64,000 bases of DNA, from contig NZ_JBHSMG010000001.1 of the NCBI RefSeq assembly GCF_042655435.1, positions 744,001 to 808,000 of the forward strand, written 5' to 3'. The first letter of the stretch is position 1, and each line of letters begins with the position of its first letter. Position numbers and translations under genes: made by a program. Under the pieces are notes generated by a model. It saw only the letters and a program-made list of their open reading frames with translations. It was not told the origin of the DNA and did not search any database. Source of the stretch: Lysinimonas soli. GTDB taxonomy: Bacteria > Actinomycetota > Actinomycetes > Actinomycetales > Microbacteriaceae. This document shows positions 41,999-51,458 of the stretch, in pieces.

Positions 41999-42426
41999 GG
42001 GTGCGCATCGCCGTCATCGTGATGGCAGGTCTGCTCGCGCTGTACCTCCTGTTCGCGGTGCGTTACGGCCTCATCCTCATCGGGGCCGGCGAGCCGCTCG
42101 CGGTCGCGATCGGCGTCGCCCTGCTGATCCTGCCGCTCGTCGGCGCGTGGGCGATGGTCAGCGAGATCCTCTTCGCGGTGCGCGCCGAACGGCTGGCCCG
42201 CCGGCTCGAGGCGGAGGGCGGCTTGCCGAGCGAGGAGGTCCCGGTCAGCCCGAGCGGGCGGGTCGACCGCGCCGCCGCCGACGCCCTGTTCCCGCAGTAC
42301 CAGGCGGCCGTCGACGCCGACCCCGAGAACTGGCGCGCCTGGTATCGGCTTGCGCTCGCCTACGACGCCAGCGGCGACCGCCGGCGGGCGCGCTGGGCGA
42401 CCCGCACCGCGATCAGGCTGGCGTGA
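41995..42426 (+). CDS. Membrane protein with C-terminal TPR-like segment
   Basis: A 143-residue protein starting with GTG inside the dapB stop. Two hydrophobic helices (about 4-26 and 33-58) precede a soluble tail whose last 45 residues (ALFPQYQAAVDADPENWRAWYRLALAYDASGDRRRARWATRTAIRL) look like one tetratricopeptide repeat. It is probably co-transcribed with dapB. The function is unknown. Its end overlaps the convergent epimerase gene by 14 bases. Confidence 0.75.
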   Translation: MRVRIAVIVMAGLLALYLLFAVRYGLILIGAGEPLAVAIGVALLILPLVGAWAMVSEILFAVRAERLARRLEAEGGLPSEEVPVSPSGRVDRAAADALFPQYQAAVDADPENWRAWYRLALAYDASGDRRRARWATRTAIRLA

Positions 42427-43318
42427 AGACGGCGTCGATCGCGTCCTCGACGCGTCGATGCCGCCACTCGAATCCGTCGTCGCGCAGCTTGACGGGCTCG
42501 ACCTTGGCGCTGTCCAGCAGCAGGCGCTCGCCGGCCTCGCCGAGCAGCTTCACGGCCGCCTCGGGCACGCGGAGCAGGTAGGGCCGCCGCATCCGGCGCG
42601 CGAAGCCGCGCGTGATCCGATCGCTCGTCGCAAGCGTCGGCCCGGTCAGATTCACCGGTCCGCTGAGCTTCGAGCGCAGCAGGTGCCGGATCGCGGCAGC
42701 CTCGTCGTGCAGGCTGATCCACGGCCAGTACTGGCCCCCGGTCGCGAACCGCGAACCCAGCCCGGCCGCCGTGAGCATGCGTACGGGAGCGAGCCCGCCA
42801 CCGCGCGCCACCACGACGGCGGAGCGCAGGTGCACGACCCGGGTCTTCGCCGGCGCGAGCCGGGCCGCGGCCTCCCAATCGGTCACCAGCTCGGGGAAGA
42901 ACCCTTCGCCGGCGCTCGACGCCTCGGTGAGGCGCTCGCCGGGACGGTCGCCGTAGAAGCCGACGGCGGATCCGCTCAGGAACACGGCGGGCGGGGTCGA
43001 CACCTGGTTCATCGCCTCGGCCAGCGCCTGGGTGGGCTGCACCCGGGAGTCGCGCAGCACGCGACGGTACGCCGGCGTCCAGGGGATGCGCGCGACGGTC
43101 GCCCCCGACAGATTGACCACCGCATCGACCTCGCCGAGGATGCGGAAGTCCATCGTGCGGGCGCTCGGCGCCCAGTTGATCTCGTCGTCGGCGATCGGCC
43201 TGCGGCGCACGAGCTTGAGCACCTCGTGGCCGTCGTCGCGCAGCTGGCGGGTGAGTTCGGTGCCGATGAGTCCGGACGCGCCGGAGATGAGGACGCGCAG
43301 CGCCCCGCGAGTGGCCAC
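42413..43318 (-). CDS. TIGR01777-family NAD-dependent epimerase/dehydratase-like protein
   Basis: A 301-residue extended-SDR protein. The Rossmann motif ISGASGLIGTELTRQL lies at the start, LSGSAVGFYGDRPGERLTE holds the YG-type active-site strand, and PWISLHDEAAAIRHLL and the C-terminal RRPYLLRVPEAAVKLLGEAGE region are family hallmarks. Its substrate is not known. It forms a minus-strand run with OsmC, DUF4395 and thioredoxin-like genes. Confidence 0.92.
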   Translation of the reverse strand: MATRGALRVLISGASGLIGTELTRQLRDDGHEVLKLVRRRPIADDEINWAPSARTMDFRILGEVDAVVNLSGATVARIPWTPAYRRVLRDSRVQPTQALAEAMNQVSTPPAVFLSGSAVGFYGDRPGERLTEASSAGEGFFPELVTDWEAAARLAPAKTRVVHLRSAVVVARGGGLAPVRMLTAAGLGSRFATGGQYWPWISLHDEAAAIRHLLRSKLSGPVNLTGPTLATSDRITRGFARRMRRPYLLRVPEAAVKLLGEAGERLLLDSAKVEPVKLRDDGFEWRHRRVEDAIDAVFTPA

Positions 43319-43320
43319 CG

Positions 43321-43746
43321 TCAGGCCAGGTTCGCCTCGAGGGTGATCTTGACGCCCGCGAGGGCTTTGGAGACCGGGCAGTTCTCCTTGGCGCCCTCGG
43401 CGAACGCCTGGAACTCATCCTCGGTGATGCCGGGGATCTTCGCGCTGACCAGCAGATGACTGCCCGTGATGCCGTCGCCGGGCTGGAACGTGACGGCGGC
43501 GGTGACCTGCAGGCTCTCGGGGGCATGGCCCGCCTTGCCGAGTTCGTTCGAGAGGGCCATCGAGTAGCACGCGGAGTGGGCCGCGCCGAGCAGTTCCTCG
43601 GGGTTGGTCAGGCCGGCGACGCCTTCCGAGCGCGCCTGCCACGACACGGGGAACTCCGCCGCGTCGCTCGAGTCGAGGGATGTCGTTCCGGATCCGGTGA
43701 CGAGATCGCCGAACCACAGGGTCGTTGCTTCGCTGGTGAGGGCCAT
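43321..43746 (-). CDS. OsmC-family peroxiredoxin
   Basis: A 141-residue organic-hydroperoxide reductase. The two redox cysteines are C60 (AAHSACYSMALS) and C123 (KENCPVSKAL). It protects against organic peroxides, in relatives using lipoylated protein or thiols as reductant. The enzyme acts as a dimer in the cytoplasm. It ends two bases before the epimerase start, suggesting co-transcription. Confidence 0.93.
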   Translation of the reverse strand: MALTSEATTLWFGDLVTGSGTTSLDSSDAAEFPVSWQARSEGVAGLTNPEELLGAAHSACYSMALSNELGKAGHAPESLQVTAAVTFQPGDGITGSHLLVSAKIPGITEDEFQAFAEGAKENCPVSKALAGVKITLEANLA

Positions 43747-43765
43747 GGCCCAACTCTATGTCGGG

Positions 43766-44236
43766 CTAGGCGGCTGTGGCGGAACCGTGTCGGCCGACGA
43801 TGCCGAGACGCACGAGCAGCAGGTAGATCTGGCATCCGAGGCAGTAGCCGAACACCGAGTTCAGGAACGCCGCGATGAAGGCCGCCGCCGCCGCGACCGG
43901 GACCGCCGCGGGCACGCCGAGCAGCTCCAGCAGCACACCGACGAGCGCGATCACGAACCCGACACCCTGTGCGAAGGTCGGCGGCGCCGGATTCTCCAGC
44001 TCGTTCGGCGGGGCCAGGCGCGGTCGGATCAGGGCCTTGAACAGCAGGCCGTACGGATGCCGCGCGATGCCCGCGAAGGCACCCCAGGCGAACAGGGCCG
44101 TGATCGCGACGAACAGCAGAAGGGCCGCGAGACCCGTTCCCAGAAGCGACAGGGCGATCACGATGAGCAGCAGCACGGCCGTGATGCCGGCGCCGAATCG
44201 GGGACCCCGCGGATCGATGGCCGCCTTGGCGCTCAT
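43766..44236 (-). CDS. DUF4395 membrane protein
   Basis: A 156-residue membrane protein starting MSAKAAIDPRGPRFGAGITA. It has four helices and the cysteine pair FGYCLGCQIYLL near the C-terminus, which is typical of DUF4395. The four-base overlap with the upstream thioredoxin-like gene is a conserved pair in actinobacteria; the membrane cysteines may exchange electrons with that protein. Confidence 0.85.
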   Translation of the reverse strand: MSAKAAIDPRGPRFGAGITAVLLLIVIALSLLGTGLAALLLFVAITALFAWGAFAGIARHPYGLLFKALIRPRLAPPNELENPAPPTFAQGVGFVIALVGVLLELLGVPAAVPVAAAAAFIAAFLNSVFGYCLGCQIYLLLVRLGIVGRHGSATAA

Positions 44237-44679
44237 GCGGCCAGCACCGGGCCCGCCAGAACGCGGTCGAGTTCGGCGACGAGCAGCTCGCGCCGCACCG
44301 CTCCGCCGATACGGGCGCGGACCGCACCGGTGCCGTCGAGGATGAGCGTCGTCGGGGTCTGCATCACCCGGAAGCGGGCGGCCAGCTCCGGACGCTCCGC
44401 GACATCGAGATCGATGTGAGCCACGGAGTCGGTGGCGCGTGCGATGTCGCCCAGCACCCGCGCGGTGGCGACGCACGGGGTGCAGACCTCGCTCGAGAAC
44501 TGCAGCAGGGTCGCGCGGCCGCCGAGCGCGACGCCGCGGATGTCGACGGCCCCGTCGATGCCCGGGGAACGGTGGTTCGCGATCCGCACGCGTCCGCTCA
44601 GAGAGCGCTGCAGCACCCCGATGACCGTGGCCGCGAGCACGAGGCTCGCCAGCACGATGACGACGGTTCCGATCTGCAT
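44233..44679 (-). CDS. Membrane-anchored thioredoxin-fold protein
   Basis: A 148-residue protein with an N-terminal membrane anchor (about 3-23) and a thioredoxin domain with active site EVCTPC and cis-proline segment VMQTPTTLILD. The basic segment after the anchor suggests the domain faces the cytoplasm. It overlaps the DUF4395 gene by four bases. Confidence 0.88.
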   Translation of the reverse strand: MQIGTVVIVLASLVLAATVIGVLQRSLSGRVRIANHRSPGIDGAVDIRGVALGGRATLLQFSSEVCTPCVATARVLGDIARATDSVAHIDLDVAERPELAARFRVMQTPTTLILDGTGAVRARIGGAVRRELLVAELDRVLAGPVLAA

Positions 44680-44729
44680 GACGTCACGATAGCCAGGCCT
44701 CAGCGCGTCGCGGCCGAGTGTGACGGACT

Positions 44730-45506
44730 ATGACTATCGTGAAGGCCGTGCCTTCCGCCGATGCCTCCGCCGACGCCCTTGCTCCCGAGATCACGTTCCG
44801 GTCGGACATGACCGTCGAGCTGGTGCGGTCGAGCGCCAACGACTCCGACGTGCTGTTCGCGGCTCGCGTGTCGACGCAGGGCGAGCAGACCCTGCAGAAG
44901 GCCGCCGCGGGCACCGAGGCCTCCGATCGCGACCGTGGCCTGATCAACTTCCTGATGCGCGATCGCCACGGCTCGCCGTTCGAGCACAACTCGATGACCT
45001 TCTACGTGCAGGCCCCGATCTTCGTGTTCCGCGAGTTCATGCGTCACCGGATCGCCTCGTACAACGAAGAGAGCGGCCGGTACCGCGAGCTCAACGCCGT
45101 GTTCTACGTGCCCGGTCCCGAGCGCCGCCTCATCCAGCAGGGCAAGCCGGGCGCCTACGAGTTCGTCGAGGGCACTCCCGAGCAGACCGAGCTCGCGGTG
45201 ACGGAGGGGCGCCGGATCGCGACCGCCGCGTACGAGTCCTACCAGCGGATGCTGGACGCCGGCATCGCCCGTGAGGTCGCCCGCACGGTGCTCCCGCTGT
45301 CGCTGTACTCGTCGATGTACGTGACGATGAACGCCCGTTCCCTGATGAACTTCCTGTCCCTGCGCACCAAGCGCGACGACGCACACTTCCCGTCGTTCCC
45401 CCAGCGCGAGATCGAGATGGTCGCCGAGCTGATGGAGACGGCATGGGCCGAGCTCATGCCCCTGACCTACGCCGCCTTCGAGGCGAACGGCCGCGTCGCG
45501 CCATAA
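44730..45506 (+). CDS. thyX: FAD-dependent thymidylate synthase
   Basis: A 258-residue flavin-dependent enzyme making dTMP from dUMP with methylene-tetrahydrofolate and NADPH. The ThyX motif RHRX7S is at residues 105-115 (RHRIASYNEESGR). The N-terminal 20 residues are a family-variable lead. R and N near MYVTMNARSLMNFLSLR also match. It lies upstream of dapA, the usual actinobacterial thyX-dapA-rnj order. Confidence 0.97.
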   Translation: MTIVKAVPSADASADALAPEITFRSDMTVELVRSSANDSDVLFAARVSTQGEQTLQKAAAGTEASDRDRGLINFLMRDRHGSPFEHNSMTFYVQAPIFVFREFMRHRIASYNEESGRYRELNAVFYVPGPERRLIQQGKPGAYEFVEGTPEQTELAVTEGRRIATAAYESYQRMLDAGIAREVARTVLPLSLYSSMYVTMNARSLMNFLSLRTKRDDAHFPSFPQREIEMVAELMETAWAELMPLTYAAFEANGRVAP

Positions 45507-45581
45507 CGCGTGGCGGCGAGCGGAAAGCTCCCAGCGGCCGGGGGAGAGCGCGGCCCCCGTCGGGCCGGTAGCCTGGAGCGC

Positions 45582-46559
45582 GTGTCGACGCCAGAGAATC
45601 CCTTCGGACAGGTGCTCGTCGCGCTCGTGACCCCGTTCACGGCCGACGGCGAAGTGCATTGGGGTGACGTCGAGAAGCACATCGACGACGTCATCACCGC
45701 CGGGGCCGACGGCATCGTCGTCACCGGGACCACGGGCGAGACCAGCACCCTCACCGACCCCGAGAAGATCAAGCTCGTCGAGGTCGCCAAGTCGGTCGCC
45801 AACGGCCGCGCCAAGGTCATCACGGGCGGCGGATCCAACGAGACGGCGCACGCCATCGAGCTGTACAAGCACAGCGAGAAGGCCGGTGCCGACGGCGTCA
45901 TGATCGTGACGCCCTACTACAACAAGCCCACCCAGGCGGGTGTGCTCACCCACTTCCGGATGATCGCCGATGCGACGAACCTGCCGGTGATCCTCTACGA
46001 CATCCCCGGGCGTACCGGCATCGAGATCGCCTACGAGACGATCCTCCGCGCCGCCAAGCACCCCAACATCCGGGCGGTCAAGGATGCCAAGGGCAACCTC
46101 AGCGAGGTCAGCCGGGTGCTCAACAACACCGACCTGATCTACTTCGCGGGCGACGACGCCATGACGCTGCCGACCCTCGCGATCGGCGGCACCGGCGTCA
46201 TCGGCGTCACGGCCAACATCGCGGCCGCGCCCTATCGCGCGATCATCGACGCGGTCAATCGCAACGACCTCGCCACGGCGACGGCCGAGCACAAGGCGCT
46301 CGAACCGCTCGTCCGCGCCGTCATGACGCACGTGCCCGGCACCGTGGCCGCGAAGTACATCCTGCACGGCCTCGGGCGCATCTCGAGCCCGCGCGTGCGC
46401 CTCCCGCTGGTCGGCCCGGAAGAGTCCGAGGCCGCCCTCATCGAAGACGAGCTCGCGCTCGTCGGCGACATTCCCGGAGTCGACTTCTCCAACTTCCGTC
46501 CCGACCGCAATGCCGCCGCCGGCGGAGCGTTGCCGAAGGTCGCGGGCACCACGCGCTGA
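45582..46559 (+). CDS. dapA: 4-hydroxy-tetrahydrodipicolinate synthase
   Basis: A 325-residue class I aldolase condensing pyruvate and aspartate semialdehyde in lysine/diaminopimelate synthesis. The Schiff-base lysine is K167 (RAVKDAKGNL), the proton relay includes Y139 (YDIPGRTG) and T50/T51 (TGTTGETSTL). The start is GTG at 45582 with CTGGAGCG before it; upstream codons give a non-homologous arginine-rich stretch. It precedes rnj by 20 bases. Confidence 0.96.
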   Translation: MSTPENPFGQVLVALVTPFTADGEVHWGDVEKHIDDVITAGADGIVVTGTTGETSTLTDPEKIKLVEVAKSVANGRAKVITGGGSNETAHAIELYKHSEKAGADGVMIVTPYYNKPTQAGVLTHFRMIADATNLPVILYDIPGRTGIEIAYETILRAAKHPNIRAVKDAKGNLSEVSRVLNNTDLIYFAGDDAMTLPTLAIGGTGVIGVTANIAAAPYRAIIDAVNRNDLATATAEHKALEPLVRAVMTHVPGTVAAKYILHGLGRISSPRVRLPLVGPEESEAALIEDELALVGDIPGVDFSNFRPDRNAAAGGALPKVAGTTR

Positions 46560-46579
46560 ATCGGCGCAGCAAGGACCAC

Positions 46580-48259
46580 ATGCCAGGCACCGACGTCTTC
46601 GATCCGCCAGCCCTTTCGTCGGGGGCACTCCGCGTGACCCCCCTCGGCGGGCTCGCCGAGATCGGCCGCAACATGACCGTCTACGAGTTCGACGGGCAGC
46701 TTCTCATCGTCGACGCCGGCGTGCTCTTCCCCGAGGAGCACCAGCCGGGCGTCGACCTGATCCTCCCCGACTTCACGCCGATCCGCGATCGGCTCGGCGA
46801 CATCCTCGGCGTGGTGCTCACGCACGGTCACGAGGACCACATCGGGGCGGTCCCGTACCTGCTCAAGCTGCGCCAGGACATCCCGCTGATCGGATCGCAG
46901 CTGACCCTCGCCCTCGTCGAGGCGAAGCTCAAGGAGCATCGGATCACGCCGTACTCGCTCACGGTGAAAGAGGGGCAGGTCGAGAAGCTCGGCTCGTTCG
47001 AGCTGGAGTTCATCGCGGTCAACCACTCGATCCCCGACGCGCTCGCCGTCGCCATCCGCACCCCCGCCGGGCTCGTGCTGCACACCGGCGACTTCAAGAT
47101 GGACCAGCTCCCGCTCGACGGGCGCATCACCGATCTGCGCGCCTTCGCGCGGCTCGGCGAGGAGGGCGTCGATCTCTTCCTGCCGGATTCGACCAACGCC
47201 GACGTGCCGGGGTTCACGGCGCTCGAGCGCGACATCGGTCCGGTGATCGAGAGCGTGATCGCCAAGGCGAAGCGCCGCGTCATCGTCGCGAGCTTCTCGA
47301 GCCACGTGCACCGCGTGCAGCAGGTGCTGGATGCCGCCGCCGCCAACGGCCGCCAGGTCGCCCTGGTCGGGCGCTCGATGGTGCGCAACATGGGGATCGC
47401 GGCCGAGCTCGGCTACCTGAGGGTTCCCGACGGCGTGCTCATCGAGCTCAAGAAGGCGCTCGAGCTGCCCGACGACCGGATCGTGTACATGAGCACCGGA
47501 TCCCAGGGCGAGCCGATGGCGGTGCTCGCGCGCATGGCCAACCAGGAGCACCAGATCGAGGTCGCCGAGGGCGACACGGTGATCCTGGCATCCAGCCTGA
47601 TCCCCGGGAACGAGAACGCGGTCTACCGCGTCATCAACGGCCTCACCAAGCTCGGCGCGAAGGTCGTGCACAAGGGCAACGCCAAGGTGCACGTCTCGGG
47701 TCACGCGGCCGCCGGCGAGCTGCTCTACTGCTACAACATCATCAAGCCGAAGAACGTCATGCCGGTGCACGGCGAGTACCGTCACCTGACGGCGAGCGCG
47801 GCGCTGGCGATCGAGACCGGCGTGCCCGAGCAGAACACCGTCATCGGCGAGAACGGCATCGTCGTCGACCTGCAGAACGGCATCGCCCGCGTCGTCGGGC
47901 AGCTCGACCTCGGCTACGTCTACGTCGACGGGTCGACGGTCGGCGAGATCACCGAGGCCGACCTGAAGGACCGCCGCATCCTCGCCGAGGAGGGCTTCAT
48001 CTCGATCTTCGTGGCGATCGATGTGCAGACCGGGCGGGTGATCGTGGGGCCCGAGATCCAAGCCCGTGGTTTCGCCGAAGACGAATCCGTCTTCGACGAC
48101 GTGCTGCCGCAGGTGGTCAAGGCCCTCAGCGACGCCGCGCGCAACGGAACGAGCGACACCCAGGGGTTCAGCCAGGTGGTGCGCCGCACGGTCGGACGCT
48201 GGGTCAACACCCAGCACCGTCGTCGCCCGATGATCATCCCGGTGGTGATCGAGGCGTAG
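46580..48259 (+). CDS. rnj: Ribonuclease J
   Basis: A 559-residue beta-CASP metallo-beta-lactamase nuclease with 5'-3' exo- and endonuclease activity. The zinc motif HGHEDHIGA is at residues 82-90, HTGDFKMD holds the next ligands, and the beta-CASP region includes PDSTNADVPG, SSHVHRVQQ and HVSGHA. Full length. It works in mRNA and rRNA maturation, a role complementary to PNPase in this window. The dapA-rnj pairing is typical of actinobacteria. Confidence 0.96.
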   Translation: MPGTDVFDPPALSSGALRVTPLGGLAEIGRNMTVYEFDGQLLIVDAGVLFPEEHQPGVDLILPDFTPIRDRLGDILGVVLTHGHEDHIGAVPYLLKLRQDIPLIGSQLTLALVEAKLKEHRITPYSLTVKEGQVEKLGSFELEFIAVNHSIPDALAVAIRTPAGLVLHTGDFKMDQLPLDGRITDLRAFARLGEEGVDLFLPDSTNADVPGFTALERDIGPVIESVIAKAKRRVIVASFSSHVHRVQQVLDAAAANGRQVALVGRSMVRNMGIAAELGYLRVPDGVLIELKKALELPDDRIVYMSTGSQGEPMAVLARMANQEHQIEVAEGDTVILASSLIPGNENAVYRVINGLTKLGAKVVHKGNAKVHVSGHAAAGELLYCYNIIKPKNVMPVHGEYRHLTASAALAIETGVPEQNTVIGENGIVVDLQNGIARVVGQLDLGYVYVDGSTVGEITEADLKDRRILAEEGFISIFVAIDVQTGRVIVGPEIQARGFAEDESVFDDVLPQVVKALSDAARNGTSDTQGFSQVVRRTVGRWVNTQHRRRPMIIPVVIEA

Positions 48260-48331
48260 CTCACGACTTCGGTCGGGATCTCACCCGAAAGGATGATCCG
48301 CGAGGCTCACTCGTCTTCCTAAGATGAGCGG

Positions 48332-49342
48332 GTGTCCATTTCACGCAAGTGGGTCTTCCCCATCCTCCGCCTCGTGATCCTCGCCGTGATCGCCGCCGCC
48401 CTCGTGAAGCTCGCCTTCCTCGGGGGCTTCGGCGGCGGTGCCTCGGATGCCGCCGTGCCCACCGGCGCGGTGAGCGATCCGACCATCCAGGTCGAGGAGG
48501 GCAGCATCGCCAACGATGTGGTGCTCGACGCCACGATCGAGGCGGACCCTGCCGTACCGGTGCGCGCGACGCTCGACGGCGTGGTCCGAAAGGTCATGGT
48601 CAGCGCCGGGCAGGCGGTCGCGCCCACGACGCCGGTTCTGACGATCCGCTCCGAGACCCCCAACCCCGACGGCACGACCTCGATCCGCACGATCACGGTC
48701 ACCGCGGGAGCCGCCGGCACCCTGTCGGCCCTGCCGGTGCTCGTCGGACAGACCGTGTCGATCGGCGACGCGATCGCCCAGGTCGCACCCTCGTCGTTCA
48801 GCGTCGCCGCCTCCATCCCGGCGGCGCAGCAGTACCGACTGCTCAACAAACCCACCGACGGCAGCACGGCGATCACGGGGGGCCCGGCTCCATTCACCTG
48901 CACGGGGCTCACGATCTCGACGCCGCTCGCCGGCGCGGACGCGACCACCACGGGCGGCTCCGCCGGCTCCGGACCCGGCACCGGCGGGGCGACGGGATCG
49001 TCGGGGGGAACGGCGACCGTGCGCTGCGCGGTTCCGGCCGGCGTGACCGTCTTCGCGGGACTCGCGGCGAAGCTCACGATCGACGGAGGCAAGGCCGAGA
49101 ACGTGCTGGTCGTGCCGACCACGGCGGTCGACGGCGCGGCGGGCAGCGGCACGGTCTACCTGCCGGGTGTGGGCGGGGCCTCGCCCGCGAAGCAGGCGGT
49201 GACGCTCGGACTCACCGACGGCGTCAGGGTGCAGATCACGGGCGGGCTCAAGAAGGGCGACACGATCCTGCAGTTCGTGCCGGGGGCACCCGCCCCCGGC
49301 CCCACGGACGGCGCGGTCGTCATGGGCGGGGTCGGCGGCTGA
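48332..49342 (+). CDS. Membrane-fusion-type adaptor of a MacAB-like exporter
   Basis: A 336-residue protein with an N-terminal membrane anchor (about 8-32) and a periplasmic-adaptor-like body: a biotinyl-lipoyl-like hairpin (VRATLDGVVRKVMVSAGQAV...), a glycine/threonine-rich loop (about 205-225) and a C-terminal barrel (LVVPTTAVDGAAGSGTVYL). It is the first of three genes; the next starts within its stop (TGATG). It would link the ABC permease to the cell wall space. Confidence 0.8.
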   Translation: MSISRKWVFPILRLVILAVIAAALVKLAFLGGFGGGASDAAVPTGAVSDPTIQVEEGSIANDVVLDATIEADPAVPVRATLDGVVRKVMVSAGQAVAPTTPVLTIRSETPNPDGTTSIRTITVTAGAAGTLSALPVLVGQTVSIGDAIAQVAPSSFSVAASIPAAQQYRLLNKPTDGSTAITGGPAPFTCTGLTISTPLAGADATTTGGSAGSGPGTGGATGSSGGTATVRCAVPAGVTVFAGLAAKLTIDGGKAENVLVVPTTAVDGAAGSGTVYLPGVGGASPAKQAVTLGLTDGVRVQITGGLKKGDTILQFVPGAPAPGPTDGAVVMGGVGG

Positions 49343-50082
49343 TGCCGCTGCTCGCGCTCGAAGGCGTCACCCGCACGATCGAGATCGCGGATGCCGACTC
49401 CCTGCAGATCCTGCGCGGCGTCGATCTCGAGGTCGAGGTCGGCGATCACGTCAGCATCGTCGGACGCTCCGGCAGCGGAAAGTCGACCCTGCTCAACATC
49501 CTCGGCCTGCTGGACGAGCCCACCACCGGGCGCCTGGTGTTCGACGACATCCCGCTCGAACGGATGCGCGCGGGCGAGCGGGACCGTCGGCGCGGACGCG
49601 ACGTCGGCTTCATCTTCCAGCAGTTCAACCTGCTGCCGGGTCGGACGGCGCTCGACAACGTGCTCACCCCGCTGCTCTACGCGACGGGTCGCGGCTTCTG
49701 GCGCCGTCGCGCGATCGCGGCCGACATGCTCGGCCGGGTCGGCCTCGGCGATCGGCTCGAGGCCCTTCCCTCGCAGCTCTCGGGCGGCGAGCAGCAGCGC
49801 GTCGCGATCGCGCGGGCGCTCGTGCGCGGACCTCGGTTGATCCTCGCCGACGAGCCGACGGGAGCCCTCGACGTCGACACCGGCGCGAGCGTGATGGCGC
49901 TGCTCGACGAGGTCGCGGAGGGGTCGGGGGCCGCCCTCATCACCATCACCCACGATGTCAACGTGGCGGCTCTTGCTCGACGCCACTACCGGCTCGACGC
50001 GGGGGTGCTGACCCCCGTGGTCGCGGGCGGCCCCTCGGCGTCGCACTCCAACCCCGTCGACGCGAGGGAAGCGATCCGATGA
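49342..50082 (+). CDS. ABC transporter ATP-binding protein (MacB/LolD type)
   Basis: A 246-residue ATPase: Walker A GRSGSGKST (41-49), Q-loop FQQFNLLPG (92-100), signature LSGGE (146-150), Walker B LILADE (166-171) and the H-loop ITHD. The LNILGLLDEPTTG region marks the MacB/LolD subgroup. The C-terminal 25 residues are a free tail. It overlaps the permease gene by four bases (ATGA). Confidence 0.93.
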   Translation: MPLLALEGVTRTIEIADADSLQILRGVDLEVEVGDHVSIVGRSGSGKSTLLNILGLLDEPTTGRLVFDDIPLERMRAGERDRRRGRDVGFIFQQFNLLPGRTALDNVLTPLLYATGRGFWRRRAIAADMLGRVGLGDRLEALPSQLSGGEQQRVAIARALVRGPRLILADEPTGALDVDTGASVMALLDEVAEGSGAALITITHDVNVAALARRHYRLDAGVLTPVVAGGPSASHSNPVDAREAIR

Positions 50083-51302
50083 ACCTCATCACGGGCCTGT
50101 TCGGCGCGATCGTCGAGGCCTGGTCGGAACTGCGCGTGCACCGCACCCGAGTGCTTCTGAGCCTGATCGGAGTCGCCGTCGCGGTGGCCGCCATCACCGG
50201 CGTCGTCGCGGTCGGAGGCGTGCTGGAGCAGGCGCAGACCGAGTCCTCCGAGCGGTACGGGGGGCGGCCGGCGCTGTTGTCGGTGAATGTCTCCGACTCG
50301 ACGGGATCGCGCACACCCGACGCCGCTGCGCTGGATGCGGCGTACGGCCGCCTCGCGGACCGCTACGACATCCGCTACCGCTCGCGCGTGCTGCAGGGGC
50401 CGCAGCTGTCTCTGAACTCACCGCGTGGAGTCGTGCAGGCGAGTGTGCTCGCGGTGGATCCCGACTACGCGACCATGCATCGGCTGCGCCCGACGACGGG
50501 ACGGATGCCCGATGCCTCGGATGAGGACCACCTCGCCCCTTCGGTCGTCATCGACGTCAACACCTGGCAGCTGCTCGGCTCGCCGGCGCTGACGAGTCAC
50601 CCCACGGTGACGATCGCGGGCGCCCAGCCGGTCACGGCGGTCGTCGTCGGCATCCAACGCGCCGACTGCGACCAGTGCTTCTCGGTCACGATGCTCTACG
50701 ACCAGTACCAGCGGATCGCCTCGTCGACGTCCCCGGCCCAGGGCATCGTGCCCACGTGGGAGGCCTGGGTTCCGCCGGAGGACTCCGCGGCACTGCGCGA
50801 GCGCATCGGCACCGATGTCTCGGCCGAGGTCGGCAGCGGGTGGAACGTGAGAGTCGACCGCACCGACTACCAATCCGGCGGCGGAGGCGATCAGCTGCTC
50901 GGGGTCAAGCTCGCGGTCGGCGGGATCGCCGGCCTCGTGCTGCTGCTCGGCGCCCTCGGACTGCTCAACATCTCGCTGGTCACGGTGCGCTATCGCATCC
51001 GCGAGATCGGCATCCGCCGCAGCTTCGGTGCGACGGCCGGGCGGGTGTTCTTCTCCGTGATGATGGAGAGCGTGGTCGCAACCGTCGTCGCCGGCTTCAT
51101 CGGGGTCGTGGTCGCGGTCGTCGCGCTCAAGAATCCGTTGAGCGCCTCGCTCGTCGCCCGCGCGGTGCAGGACGTGCCGCCGTTCCCCGTGTCGGCGGCG
51201 ATCCTCGGCCTCGTGGTCTCGACGATCGTCGGCGCGCTCGCGGGGTTGCTGCCCGCGATCGTGGCCGTGCGGGTCAAGCCGATCGACGCGATCCGGTACT
51301 GA
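50079..51302 (+). CDS. ABC transporter permease (MacB-like)
   Basis: A 407-residue permease with an N-terminal membrane helix (about 25-50), a large extracellular MacB-type core domain (about 55-280) and three C-terminal helices beginning near 288. REIGIRRSFGATAGRVFFSVMMESV is the FtsX/MacB coupling loop. With the preceding two genes it forms an exporter of peptides, lipids or antibiotics. It contains one CDQC pair in the extracellular domain. Confidence 0.9.
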   Translation: MNLITGLFGAIVEAWSELRVHRTRVLLSLIGVAVAVAAITGVVAVGGVLEQAQTESSERYGGRPALLSVNVSDSTGSRTPDAAALDAAYGRLADRYDIRYRSRVLQGPQLSLNSPRGVVQASVLAVDPDYATMHRLRPTTGRMPDASDEDHLAPSVVIDVNTWQLLGSPALTSHPTVTIAGAQPVTAVVVGIQRADCDQCFSVTMLYDQYQRIASSTSPAQGIVPTWEAWVPPEDSAALRERIGTDVSAEVGSGWNVRVDRTDYQSGGGGDQLLGVKLAVGGIAGLVLLLGALGLLNISLVTVRYRIREIGIRRSFGATAGRVFFSVMMESVVATVVAGFIGVVVAVVALKNPLSASLVARAVQDVPPFPVSAAILGLVVSTIVGALAGLLPAIVAVRVKPIDAIRY

Positions 51303-51341
51303 GCCGCCGTCGGCGTTGCGCCCGCCCCGGGCACCCGTCAT

Positions 51342-51405
51342 GGCGCGCGTGGTGCGAAATGGCGCCTCGCCGCTCGATGAAGCGCCATTTCGTACCACTC
51401 GCGCC
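51342..51405. terminator. Long 24-bp inverted repeat before ftsK
   Basis: The arms 51342-51365 and 51382-51405 match at 22 of 24 positions around a 16-base loop; the core reads CGAAATGGCGC and its complement. It lies in the 156-base gap between the permease and ftsK. It may be a terminator for the exporter operon or a palindromic intergenic repeat. Confidence 0.6.
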
Positions 51406-51458
51406 GTGCCCGCGCGCGCCTTCGTGGCGAGACCACCCCTCGCCGGTACCGTGACGGC

